This document shows, piece after piece, positions 52,869 to 61,671 of a stretch of DNA of 64,000 bases. Every line of letters begins with the position of its first letter. Within the stretch, counting starts at the first letter, position 1. A program made the position numbers and the translations under genes. The notes beneath the pieces were generated by a model. It saw only the letters and a program-made list of their open reading frames with translations. It searched no databases and was not told the DNA's origin. The DNA is from an uncultured Aquimarina sp. (GTDB taxonomy: Bacteria; Bacteroidota; Bacteroidia; Flavobacteriales; Flavobacteriaceae), in contig NZ_CANMQT010000011.1 in NCBI RefSeq assembly GCF_947500065.1, forward strand, positions 62,001 through 126,000. Direction: 5' to 3'.

Positions 52869-53882
52869 GTGATGAATTACACGGGCAAAATAATTTCCCT
52901 AGCTTTTCCAGATACCTTTGTTCGTTTTTCTGACGAAGAAAAAAAATCTACTGGTGTGTTACAGTTTTTTGGCTTGGGAAAAGGCGGAATTATTAAGGCG
53001 GGTCATGCAGCTTTTGTGCTCATTGAGAATAAAACTGGTATTGCAGAGTATTATGATTTTGGGAGATATATAACTCCTCCCGGGAAAGGTAGAGTAAGAA
53101 GTGCTGTTACTGATGTAGAACTTGAAATTCCTTTTAGAGCTACTTTTACATCTGATGGAAAATTGGACAATGTAAATGAATTTCTTTTGTGGCTAGAAGC
53201 TAATCCTGAGAAAACTCATGGTAGTGGTCGATTGGTTGCATCGGTATGTGATTATATATACTATGATCAAGCTAAGGCTTATGTTATTGAAACGCAAAAT
53301 AAAGGAAGTATTCCGTATTCTACATTTAGGAAAGAAGGGAGTAATTGCTCAAGAATAGTGACCGATACAATTTTAAAAAGCACGGATAAATCTAGGATTA
53401 GAACACCATTGCTGCGAAATAAATTATTTACTCCTAGTCCTTTGGGTAATGTGGAAAAAGGATCTATGGAGAACAAAATATATCAGGTGGAGAATGGAGT
53501 TTTGATCGAATACCCGAACTCTGTTTTTAGAGAGAATCTCACTAATTATTTTGATAAAAAAGGACTAAAGTTAGAAGAGAAAAAGGATGTTGTATTACCA
53601 GATTTTTTGAAAGAAGCGTGTTTTCTGTCAGGAATCGGAAGTGGGGCGTATTTTATCATTAAAGAATCATCTCAGGCCTCTTTATTTGAAATCAGAAGAT
53701 ATACAGAATATGGACAAGAGGATTTTAGAGGTCTTTTTGAGACGAAATCAACGTTTTTTTATGATCGAGAATATAAGTTTGTGTACGATTCTCATTGTAA
53801 GTGTTGTCATATAGAGCAAGAAGGTAAGGTCATACGATTTGATCTTGTTGAAAAACTCAATTCAAAGCAAAAGGAGCGCTAA
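52869..53882 (+). CDS. DUF6695-like protein with permuted papain-like active-site motifs
   Basis: This 337 aa protein resembles a Bacteroidota family called DUF6695. GHAAFVLIENKTG with His46 and YYDFGRYITPPGKGRVRS near 61-78 are followed later by GSNCSRIVTDTIL with Cys160. His before Cys, with G-H-A-x-F-V and a Y-D-F-G strand, is the order of permuted NlpC/P60-like folds such as LRAT, suggesting a thiol hydrolase or acyltransferase. A second domain from about 225 has a CKCCHIE end. Its stop overlaps the converging apaG by 26 bases. Confidence 0.55.
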   Translation: MMNYTGKIISLAFPDTFVRFSDEEKKSTGVLQFFGLGKGGIIKAGHAAFVLIENKTGIAEYYDFGRYITPPGKGRVRSAVTDVELEIPFRATFTSDGKLDNVNEFLLWLEANPEKTHGSGRLVASVCDYIYYDQAKAYVIETQNKGSIPYSTFRKEGSNCSRIVTDTILKSTDKSRIRTPLLRNKLFTPSPLGNVEKGSMENKIYQVENGVLIEYPNSVFRENLTNYFDKKGLKLEEKKDVVLPDFLKEACFLSGIGSGAYFIIKESSQASLFEIRRYTEYGQEDFRGLFETKSTFFYDREYKFVYDSHCKCCHIEQEGKVIRFDLVEKLNSKQKER

Positions 53883-54243
53883 GCTTAAAACTAGGGATGA
53901 TCACTTTGAATTTTCTGGTAGATGTAAAGTTAACCATGTTGTAATGCCCTTTCATGGCTCCAAAAGGAGAGCTTAAGAGGCATCCGCTATTATAGGTGTG
54001 AGATTCTCCAGGCTTTAATACAGGTTTTTTCCCGATTACACCTTCACCTTCCACAATTTCTGTACTGCTTAGTGCGTCTTTTATTTCCCAAAAGCGAGAG
54101 GTGAGTTGTACTGAATCTTTACTTTGATTCTCTATGGTAATACGATACCCAAAGGCAAAATGAATCTTATAGTTCTTAAAGAACGTGCCTTCAAAGGTGG
54201 TGTCCACCGAAATTTTTATCCCTCTGGTTACTTGTTCAACCAT
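53857..54243 (-). CDS. apaG: ApaG-family protein
   Basis: This 128 aa protein is a single fibronectin-III-like domain. FAFGYRITIENQSKDSVQLTSRFWEI, VEGEGVIGKKPVLKPGESHTYNSGCLL and GAMKGHYNMVN (each read in part) match ApaG, linked to cobalt/magnesium efflux phenotypes in enterobacteria but of unclear biochemistry. The end overlaps the DUF6695-like gene tail to tail, and it begins two bases after the DUF3667 gene ends, so it is probably second in that transcript. Confidence 0.92.
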   Translation of the reverse strand: MVEQVTRGIKISVDTTFEGTFFKNYKIHFAFGYRITIENQSKDSVQLTSRFWEIKDALSSTEIVEGEGVIGKKPVLKPGESHTYNSGCLLSSPFGAMKGHYNMVNFTSTRKFKVIIPSFKLSAPFALN

Positions 54244-54245
54244 TA

Positions 54246-55298
54246 TTAAAAAATAAACATAGATCCTACAATCGTTATGAAAGACCCTATTCCTGCTAAG
54301 ATAAAAAATAATACGTTCACTAACAGAAATTTAACAATAGTTTTGACTCGTCTTTGCTGATAGAACTTACGCATTGCTTTATACAGGTAAAATAGGAAGA
54401 CTAACATTGCGATACTGGATGCAGCCTCACTTTTGGTGATTTGATCTATCAAAATTGCGATTCCCATTAAAATGAAAAACATGGTTTGCGTATGGAAGAT
54501 AAAAACCAAATGTTCCATGTAATTAAAAGGTCTTCTTATATATAATACCCATATGGTCAGCGCAAAAAATGGAAGAAAGAAAAATATAATAAATGGCAGT
54601 TTGTTAAATACAAACTTTAGAAGCTCCATTGGGTTTTCATTCAGGTTTTTTGTGCGTATGCTTCTTCGGTATAGATATTTAGTGTATCCATTTTTAGTAT
54701 GATGTAGGCTGTCTAAAGCAATACTAGCATCTAATTGTTTGGTTTTTTTATAGTGTGATTTATAGGTTCTCCAGCGATTTTGAACAGCATCCGTAACACC
54801 CATGGTGTCTAGTTGAATCTCACTAAAGTAAACGGGTTTTTCAGTATCTTCGGGTTCGGGTATAGAGTCTTTTGCAATGACTTTTTTACTAGGTGCTTGA
54901 CTGGATAAATTAACATTTAATAACTCTTGATTCTGATTGTTTTTTTGAGTGATGAAACTATCAAAATCGATAAATAAACCACTTATGATGAAAAATAATA
55001 TGGAAACGCTGAGATAAAACCTAAATGGGTTTGCATATTTTATTCTTTTGCCTTCTATATAGTCCTTAGAAATCATACCTGGTCTAAATAGTAGGCCGAC
55101 TATAGTGTGTCTTAGTCGAGAATCATAGGAGAACATGCTCGCAAAAAACTCATTGAAAAAATCTTTGAACGAAAGTTTTTTGGTAGTATTAATTTGACCG
55201 CAATTATGGCAATAGCGATCGATTATGTCCAAAGGAACGCCGCAATTAAGACATTCGTTTCCTCGGTACTTTTTAAGAAATCTCCCCTTTTCTTTCAT
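54246..55298 (-). CDS. DUF3667-type zinc-ribbon membrane protein
   Basis: This 350 aa protein begins with a zinc ribbon (Cys16, Cys19, Cys30, Cys33, in CLNCG and YCHNCGQ), then LSFKDFFNEFFASMFSYDSRL and PGMISKDYIEGKRIKYANPFRFYL, the hallmark DUF3667 segment. Five or so membrane helices follow, with a charged periplasmic or cytoplasmic insert near 115-215. The function is unknown. It is followed directly by apaG on the same strand. Confidence 0.85.
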   Translation of the reverse strand: MKEKGRFLKKYRGNECLNCGVPLDIIDRYCHNCGQINTTKKLSFKDFFNEFFASMFSYDSRLRHTIVGLLFRPGMISKDYIEGKRIKYANPFRFYLSVSILFFIISGLFIDFDSFITQKNNQNQELLNVNLSSQAPSKKVIAKDSIPEPEDTEKPVYFSEIQLDTMGVTDAVQNRWRTYKSHYKKTKQLDASIALDSLHHTKNGYTKYLYRRSIRTKNLNENPMELLKFVFNKLPFIIFFFLPFFALTIWVLYIRRPFNYMEHLVFIFHTQTMFFILMGIAILIDQITKSEAASSIAMLVFLFYLYKAMRKFYQQRRVKTIVKFLLVNVLFFILAGIGSFITIVGSMFIF

Positions 55299-55398
55299 TT
55301 TTGATTGATGGTTTGCAGAATAAGACTAAAGTAAAGGTATTTCGTTACAATCAAAAAATAAATCAAAAACCTTATTTTGTTGTTTTTTTTTAGTCTAT

Positions 55399-56667
55399 TT
55401 AGTTAGTAATATTTCTAGAATTTCCGACCCCTTTTCCAATAGCTCTGTCGTAACGAGCTCCAGGTGCTCTGTAGTAAGGGATTACCATATATTCATTTTC
55501 AGTTTCATCAAAATTACCACTAATAAATCCTGGATCCATAGTTCCGTCGGGTTTTACTAAAACGTATTTGTAGTTATTAAACCCTTGTTTGAATAATCTT
55601 TTTGTAGCATAAATAGCATTTTCCTTATCGTATGTCAATCGGGTCGATTCATCTGTAACATAATTGTTGAAATTACCATATATGTGAATTTCTCCTCCAT
55701 TAAGTGGTTCGTAACTCTCTAGAGAAAAGTGCATCCAAGCATAGTCGGCTTCTGTATTGCTGTTTTCAGCTCTTAGGTTTCTTACCACAAAACTACCATT
55801 GATATCTGGGTAATATGTATAGATTCTGTTAGCTCTAACAATATCAGTATATAAATAGTTATGGTAGATCTCTTGAAGATCGATTCCTCTAATATTTGCA
55901 GTAGGAGATCTTACTTCTTTGTTGTCAAAGAAAAGATATTCGTTGCCACCCCAAAAACTAGATTCTGTATCATATTTGTAGACTAAATTATTTGCAATTG
56001 TAAATTGGGGTACGAGATTAGTTATGGCATTTTTTAGATCATTATTTTGTATCACTAATGTTTTAACATTGCGTTTAGGGTTTTTTAAAATTTCATTAGG
56101 CGAACTTATTTCGAATTGAACAGATTGTTTAGCGTCTATGTATTTTAGATTTCTGGATCGCTTAGTGTATACTTTTATGTTGGTTAAATTTTCATAAACA
56201 ATAAATTTTCTTGAAAACACAATTTCATCATCATCATCGTAGATTTCTATCATATAATTACCACTAACTTTTAAACCCCTAGTATCTTCATTAGGAATTC
56301 TTAGCATATAATGACTGTACATTTGTAAAGTGTTAAACGAATTTTCGTAATTGACGATTCTGATATCGTCAAAGCCGTTTAGGTATTCATTTTTATACAG
56401 AGGAGAAGGAGTCCAGTCAAAATTGTAATGCGTTATTTTGTAGTAATAATCTACTTCATCACCATTAATGTCATCAAATCGAATATTAAATGATTCTCCG
56501 AGTTTTAGAATGGGTGTTCCGGAAAATTCTTGACTACCGAATAACTGAATTGTTTTGATGTGATCAGGAGGATTAACTTCGTCTATTGCTTGTTGAGCTA
56601 CAATAAATGATTGGAAGCCTGTGAATAATCCTAAAATTAATGAGAATTGTTTAAGTTTTTGTGACAT
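55399..56667 (-). CDS. Type IX secretion system plug protein (DUF5103)
   Basis: The start at 56667 (MSQKLKQFSLILGLFTGFQS) gives a complete signal peptide; further upstream codons are weakly supported. The 422 aa mature-type protein has GSQEFSGTPILKLGESFNIRF, DYYYKITHYNFDWTPSPLYK, EYLNGFDDIRI and WMHFSLESYEPLNGGEIHIYG, the recognisable DUF5103 pattern. In Flavobacterium johnsoniae this family caps the SprA translocon as the plug. It complements porT and the T9SS-sorted lyase in this window. Confidence 0.88.
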   Translation of the reverse strand: MSQKLKQFSLILGLFTGFQSFIVAQQAIDEVNPPDHIKTIQLFGSQEFSGTPILKLGESFNIRFDDINGDEVDYYYKITHYNFDWTPSPLYKNEYLNGFDDIRIVNYENSFNTLQMYSHYMLRIPNEDTRGLKVSGNYMIEIYDDDDEIVFSRKFIVYENLTNIKVYTKRSRNLKYIDAKQSVQFEISSPNEILKNPKRNVKTLVIQNNDLKNAITNLVPQFTIANNLVYKYDTESSFWGGNEYLFFDNKEVRSPTANIRGIDLQEIYHNYLYTDIVRANRIYTYYPDINGSFVVRNLRAENSNTEADYAWMHFSLESYEPLNGGEIHIYGNFNNYVTDESTRLTYDKENAIYATKRLFKQGFNNYKYVLVKPDGTMDPGFISGNFDETENEYMVIPYYRAPGARYDRAIGKGVGNSRNITN

Positions 56668-56812
56668 TAAATACATTATTAACTGTGTAAAGATAAACAA
56701 AATGTATGCCTAAATATTTGTTAGTTATTTTTGAGTTCAAAATTCATTATTTAGAAACGTTATAAATAAAATCTTATAACAGAACCAGCTTTCACTTACG
56801 TGTTTTAATTAT

Positions 56813-56820
56813 TAAATTTG
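56813..56820 (+). promoter_or_regulatory. -7 promoter box of the nqr operon
   Basis: TAAATTTG is a perfect TAnnTTTG, about 37 bases upstream of the nqrA start. Confidence 0.6.
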
Positions 56821-56856
56821 CACGATTTTTTTAGTTAATTAACATAGACTACAAAT

Positions 56857-58209
56857 ATGTCAAAAGACATTCGTATCAGAAAAGGCTTGGACATTAAACT
56901 TGTTGGCGAAGCGGAAAAAGTAACTGCAGAAGCCACCAAAAGTAATGTTTACGCAATTAAGCCTGACGATTTTCACGGTATTGTACCAAAAGTTATTGCC
57001 AAACAGGGTACAGAAGTTAAAGCCGGCGAACCATTATTCCACTCTAAAACTAATGAGAAAATGCTTTTTCCTTCGCCAGTAAGTGGTGAGGTTGTGGAAA
57101 TTATTCGCGGTGCAAAACGAAAAATATTAGCATTTAAAATTTTAGCAGATAAAGAACAACAATTTTCAGACTTTGGAACAAAGGATGTAAAGGCAATGAG
57201 TGGAGAAGATATTAAATCTCACTTATTATCTTCTGGTTGTTGGCCTTTTATCAAACAACGTCCGTATGATGTTATTGCTAATCCTGAAGTTGCACCAAAA
57301 GCGATTTATATATCCGCTTATGTTACAGCTCCTTTAGCTGCTAATTTAGAACATGTACTTGTAGGTAAAGAACAAGAACTTCAAACTGCTGTTACTGCAT
57401 TAAGTAAATTGACGGAAGGACATGTTCACGTATCGATAGGTAAAAAAGAAAATTCACCATTTTCTGGATTGGACAATATTACATTACACAATGTAAGTGG
57501 TCCGCATCCTGCCGGAAATGTAGGTGTGCAAATAGCAAAAATAGATCCTATAAATAAAGGAGAAGTTGTTTGGGTTGTTACCCCGCAAGATCTTGTTATT
57601 ATAGGAGAGTTATTGCTTACAGGAAAGTTTAATTCTGAACGAATAGTAGCTTTAACAGGATCTTCTATTAAGAGTCCTAAATATTTCAAAACCAGAATTG
57701 GAGCTGAGGTATCTTCGGTTATATATGATTCTGGCGTTAAGGATAATAATATTAGAGTAATAAGTGGAAATGTTCTTACTGGTGATAATGTAAAGCCTGA
57801 TGGTAATTTAGGATATTATCATAATGCTATCACTGTAATTCCAGAAGGAAATGATTACGAACTTTTTGGGTGGAATAAGCCAATTTTCAATAAAATTTCT
57901 CCGTCAAGAGCATTAACTTTTTCCTGGTTATTTCCTAATAAGAAATATGACCTAAATACAAATACTAACGGTGAACACAGAGCATTTGTAGTTACTGGTA
58001 ATTATGAAGAGGTTTTTCCTTTAGATATTTATCCGTTGCAAATTCTGAAAGCTTGTGCGGTTAATGATTTAGACGCTATGGAACAGTTAGGAATGTATGA
58101 GGTAGCTCCAGAGGATTTTGCACTGACTGAGTTTATATGTGTTTCTAAACAACCACATCAGCAGATCATTAGAGAAGGACTAGATTTAATGTTAAAAGAA
58201 ATAGGATAA
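56857..58209 (+). CDS. nqrA: Na+-translocating NADH:quinone reductase subunit A
   Basis: This 450 aa peripheral subunit of the six-subunit Na+-NQR complex couples NADH oxidation by menaquinone to sodium export. Seen are IRIRKGLDIKLVGEAEK, the FHGIVPKV segment, VKAGEPLFHSKTNEKMLFPS, GPHPAGNVGVQIAKI and FVVTGNYEEVFPLDIYPLQ. It starts the nqrABCDEF operon, with nqrB four bases downstream. Confidence 0.96.
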   Translation: MSKDIRIRKGLDIKLVGEAEKVTAEATKSNVYAIKPDDFHGIVPKVIAKQGTEVKAGEPLFHSKTNEKMLFPSPVSGEVVEIIRGAKRKILAFKILADKEQQFSDFGTKDVKAMSGEDIKSHLLSSGCWPFIKQRPYDVIANPEVAPKAIYISAYVTAPLAANLEHVLVGKEQELQTAVTALSKLTEGHVHVSIGKKENSPFSGLDNITLHNVSGPHPAGNVGVQIAKIDPINKGEVVWVVTPQDLVIIGELLLTGKFNSERIVALTGSSIKSPKYFKTRIGAEVSSVIYDSGVKDNNIRVISGNVLTGDNVKPDGNLGYYHNAITVIPEGNDYELFGWNKPIFNKISPSRALTFSWLFPNKKYDLNTNTNGEHRAFVVTGNYEEVFPLDIYPLQILKACAVNDLDAMEQLGMYEVAPEDFALTEFICVSKQPHQQIIREGLDLMLKEIG

Positions 58210-58213
58210 GGTC

Positions 58214-59437
58214 ATGGGTTTAAAAAGTAAATTACATAACTTAAAACTTAAGTATAAAGATAAAAAGATGGCTCCTGCATTTAATGCAATCCATACTTTT
58301 TTGTATTTACCTGATGAAGTTACGCATTCTGGAGCTCACGTTCGTGGAGCAGATGATCTTAAGCGTACGATGAATACGGTAATTATGGCATTAGTGCCTT
58401 GTTTGATTTTTGGTATGTTTAATGCCGGATATCAATATCATTTGGAATTAGGAGAAGTAGATAAAGCTATTGGTTTTTTTAGTACTTCATTTTGGTCATT
58501 TGATAATTTGATAGTAGGATTATGGAAAGTGCTACCTTTATTGGTAGTTTCTTACGTTGTAGGTCTTACAGTAGAAATTATATTTGCTGTTATCAAAAAG
58601 CACGAAGTAGAAGAAGGGTATTTAGTAACAGGAATGTTAGTTCCTCTTATTGTACCAATAGATACTCCGTTATGGATGTTGGCAGTTGCTGTTATTTTTG
58701 GAGTGGTGATTGGTAAAGAAGTATTTGGAGGAACAGGAATGAATATCTTGAATCCGGCACTTACGATTAGAGCATTCTTATTCTTTGCATATCCAACATG
58801 GATGTCTGGAGATAAAGTATGGGTGCACGGAGCAGTAGAAAGAGCAAGTGAAATTGCTGGAGGCGCGAAATTAGATGCTATATCAGGAGAGACGGTATTA
58901 GGTAGTTTAGCTCAAGGAAAAGAATTTACGTATTCGGTTTCTGATATGTTTTTAGGATTCATACCTGGTTCCGTAGGAGAAACATCCGCCCTATTAATTT
59001 TATTAGGAGCCCTATTTTTGATTTATACTAAGATTGGAAGCTGGAGAATAATGCTTAGTGCTGTTCTTGGTGCGTTGGCAATGGGATTAATTTTTAATGG
59101 CGTTGTTAGTGCAGAATGGATTAGTTCTGGAAGTAAGTTTTATAGTTTAATGAGTACAGAGTTCTGGCATCATTTGATTATTGGAGGTTTTGCTTTTGGA
59201 GTAGTATTTATGGCTACAGATCCAGTGACAGCTTCACAAACCAATAAAGGAAAATGGATTTATGGATTCTTGATTGGATTTATTTCAATTTTGATTAGAG
59301 TATTTAATCCTGCATATCCAGAAGGAGTTATGTTAGCTATTTTATTGATGAACGTATTTGCTCCAACTATTGATCATTATGTGGTTCAAGGAAATATCAA
59401 GAAGAGAATGAAACGTCTAAAATTAAAAACTGCTTAG
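58214..59437 (+). CDS. nqrB: Na+-NQR subunit B
   Basis: This 407 aa membrane subunit has about ten helices and covalently binds FMN at Thr in the DAISGETVLG segment, where the family has SGAT. Other hallmarks are HVRGADDLKRTMNTVI, ALVPCLIFGMFNAGYQ, KEVFGGTGMNILNPALTIRAF and FMATDPVTASQTNKGKWIYG. It carries the sodium pathway with NqrD/E. nqrC begins two bases after the stop. Confidence 0.96.
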   Translation: MGLKSKLHNLKLKYKDKKMAPAFNAIHTFLYLPDEVTHSGAHVRGADDLKRTMNTVIMALVPCLIFGMFNAGYQYHLELGEVDKAIGFFSTSFWSFDNLIVGLWKVLPLLVVSYVVGLTVEIIFAVIKKHEVEEGYLVTGMLVPLIVPIDTPLWMLAVAVIFGVVIGKEVFGGTGMNILNPALTIRAFLFFAYPTWMSGDKVWVHGAVERASEIAGGAKLDAISGETVLGSLAQGKEFTYSVSDMFLGFIPGSVGETSALLILLGALFLIYTKIGSWRIMLSAVLGALAMGLIFNGVVSAEWISSGSKFYSLMSTEFWHHLIIGGFAFGVVFMATDPVTASQTNKGKWIYGFLIGFISILIRVFNPAYPEGVMLAILLMNVFAPTIDHYVVQGNIKKRMKRLKLKTA

Positions 59438-59439
59438 TT

Positions 59440-60195
59440 ATGGCGATTGATAAAGATAAAAATTCGTATACAATTATTTTTGCAGTAGCGATGGTAGTTG
59501 TTGTAGGTACATTATTAGCAGGTATATCTTCGGTTTTAAAACCTAATATTACGGCTAATAAAATTACAGAGAAGCAACAGAATATATTGTTTGCAATGGG
59601 AATTGCGGATACAGAAGATACTAATGAGTTTGTTCCAGCGGAAAAAGCTCAGGAGTTATTTGATAAATATGTAGGTGATGAGCAGTATATTATTACTGGT
59701 AACGCTGCTGAGAAAACTACAGATGCTTTTAACATAGAAGTTAAAAAAGAAAATGATAAGGTAAAACAAGATCCTGATTATCAAAGAAAACTTCCTCTAT
59801 TTATAGGTAAGAAAGATGGAGAAGAGTTCTATGTGGTGCCTATGAGAGGTAATGGTCTTTGGGATGCGATCTGGGGTTATGTTTCTTTAGATAAAGAGTT
59901 TAAGACTGTTAAAGGAGCATTTTTTGACCATAAAGGAGAAACTCCAGGATTAGGAGCTAATATCAAAGAAGCTTATTTTAGAGATGATTTTATAGGGGAA
60001 AGTATTTTAGATGCTTCAGGAAACTATAAAGGAATTACTGTAAAGAAAGGTAATGCAGATCCTAAAAATGTAGATAAAAGCGATAATGAAGTAGATGCGA
60101 TGGCTGGTGCGACAATTACCGGTGATGGTGTTACTGCAATGGTGAAGAAGGGAATTAGAATGTATCAACCTTATTTCGAAACTTTAAAAAAATAA
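59440..60195 (+). CDS. nqrC: Na+-NQR subunit C
   Basis: This 251 aa subunit has an N-terminal membrane helix (YTIIFAVAMVVVVGTLLAG) and a periplasmic FMN-binding domain. Covalent FMN is expected on Thr225 in DAMAGATITGDGV. GLWDAIWGYVSLDKEF and KGETPGLGANIKE are the conserved central motifs. It lies three bases before nqrD. Confidence 0.96.
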   Translation: MAIDKDKNSYTIIFAVAMVVVVGTLLAGISSVLKPNITANKITEKQQNILFAMGIADTEDTNEFVPAEKAQELFDKYVGDEQYIITGNAAEKTTDAFNIEVKKENDKVKQDPDYQRKLPLFIGKKDGEEFYVVPMRGNGLWDAIWGYVSLDKEFKTVKGAFFDHKGETPGLGANIKEAYFRDDFIGESILDASGNYKGITVKKGNADPKNVDKSDNEVDAMAGATITGDGVTAMVKKGIRMYQPYFETLKK

Positions 60196-60198
60196 CAA

Positions 60199-60897
60199 AT
60201 GGCTGAAGTAACAGAAGAAAAAGTTGTAGCTAAAGTAAAAGAGCCTAAAGAGCCTTTATTTTCGAAGAAAAATAAGAAACTACTATCGGATCCTCTTACA
60301 GATAACAATCCAATTACGATACAGGTATTAGGTATTTGTTCTGCATTGGCAATTACGGCACAATTGAAGCCATCGATTGTAATGGCAATCTCGGTAATTT
60401 TTGTATTAGGTATTGGTAATGTAGTAATCTCTTTAATGAGAAATATCATACCATCTAAAATTAGAATTATTGTTCAATTAGTTGTGGTAGCGGCTTTAGT
60501 AATTGTAGTAGATCAGGTGTTAAAGGCATTTGCATATACATTGAGTAAAGAACTTTCGGTTTTTATTGGTTTGATTATTACCAACTGTATCATTATGGGA
60601 CGTTTTGAAGCTTTTGCTTTAGGTAATGGTCCTTGGAAATCTTTCCTTGATGGTATTGGTAATGCTGCTGGATATGGTGTTTTATTGATTATTGTAGCTT
60701 TCTTTAGAGAGTTGTTAGGTTCAGGAACATTATTTGGAGCTAAAGTATTAGGAGATCCAATTGAGAAAACTGGATTGTATGCTTTTGGATATGAAAATAA
60801 TGGTTTTATGGTATTGGCACCAATGGCTTTAATAACTGTAGGAATTATTATCTGGATTCAGAGAAGTAAAAATAAAGCACTAATCGAAGATCACTAG
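60199..60897 (+). CDS. nqrD: Na+-NQR subunit D
   Basis: This 232 aa protein has six membrane helices. KKLLSDPLTDNNPITIQVLG, LIITNCIIMGRFEAFALGN, SFLDGIGNAAGYGVLLIIV and FFRELLGSGTLFG are diagnostic. It pairs with NqrE in the inverted two-subunit core that binds an iron centre through Cys residues (Cys in LGICSAL and TNCIIMG). A 62-base gap without a promoter-like box precedes nqrE. Confidence 0.96.
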   Translation: MAEVTEEKVVAKVKEPKEPLFSKKNKKLLSDPLTDNNPITIQVLGICSALAITAQLKPSIVMAISVIFVLGIGNVVISLMRNIIPSKIRIIVQLVVVAALVIVVDQVLKAFAYTLSKELSVFIGLIITNCIIMGRFEAFALGNGPWKSFLDGIGNAAGYGVLLIIVAFFRELLGSGTLFGAKVLGDPIEKTGLYAFGYENNGFMVLAPMALITVGIIIWIQRSKNKALIEDH

Positions 60898-60959
60898 AAA
60901 AGTTCACAGTTATGAGTTGAAACTATATGTTTTCAACTACAACTAAAAACGTATAAAAA

Positions 60960-61670
60960 ATGGAACATTTAGAATTATTTTTAAAATCAATCTTTATAGA
61001 TAATATGGTATTCGCATTCTTCTTAGGGATGTGTTCATACTTAGCTGTATCTAAAAAGGTATCGACAGCGGTTGGTCTTGGAGCGGCAGTTATATTCGTT
61101 TTGGCAATTACAGTACCATTAAACTTTTTATTGGATAAATATATTCTTAGAGAAGGTGCTCTAGTTTGGTTAGGTCCAGAATATGCAGATTATGATTTAA
61201 GCTTCTTAACGTTTATTTTATTTATTGCTACTATCGCTACGATGGTACAGTTAGTAGAAATTGTTGTTGAGAAATTCTCACCATCACTATATAACTCTTT
61301 AGGTATTTTCTTACCGTTAATAGCAGTAAACTGTGCAATCCTTGGAGGATCATTGTTTATGCAGCAAAAAGAATTTGCTACAATTACGCATGCGGGAGTA
61401 TACGGAATTGGTTCAGGAATCGGATGGTTCTTAGCGATTCTTGCAATTGCAGCTATTAGAGAAAAGATTAGATACTCTAATGTTCCTGCACCACTACGTG
61501 GATTAGGAATTACTTTTATTCTAACTGGGCTTATGGCGATTGGTTTTATGAGTTTTGGAGGAATGCTTACAGGAGGAGATGAAGAAGAGGCAAAAAAAGA
61601 AACCGTACAGGTAGAAGAAAAAACTGCTAAAGAAGTAGCAGAAAACACTAACGTTTCAACACTTAAATAA
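60960..61670 (+). CDS. nqrE: Na+-NQR subunit E
   Basis: This 236 aa protein has six membrane helices. Hallmarks are FLKSIFIDNMVFAFFLGMCS, LFLPLIAVNCAILGG-type IFLPLIAVNCAILGGSLFM, and GIGSGIGWFLAILAIAAIRE. A charged C-terminal tail (GGDEEEAKKETVQVEEKTAK) extends beyond the usual end. The Cys in LGMCS and VNCAI are the expected iron ligands matching NqrD. nqrF begins one base after the stop. Confidence 0.96.
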   Translation: MEHLELFLKSIFIDNMVFAFFLGMCSYLAVSKKVSTAVGLGAAVIFVLAITVPLNFLLDKYILREGALVWLGPEYADYDLSFLTFILFIATIATMVQLVEIVVEKFSPSLYNSLGIFLPLIAVNCAILGGSLFMQQKEFATITHAGVYGIGSGIGWFLAILAIAAIREKIRYSNVPAPLRGLGITFILTGLMAIGFMSFGGMLTGGDEEEAKKETVQVEEKTAKEVAENTNVSTLK

Positions 61671-61671
61671 T

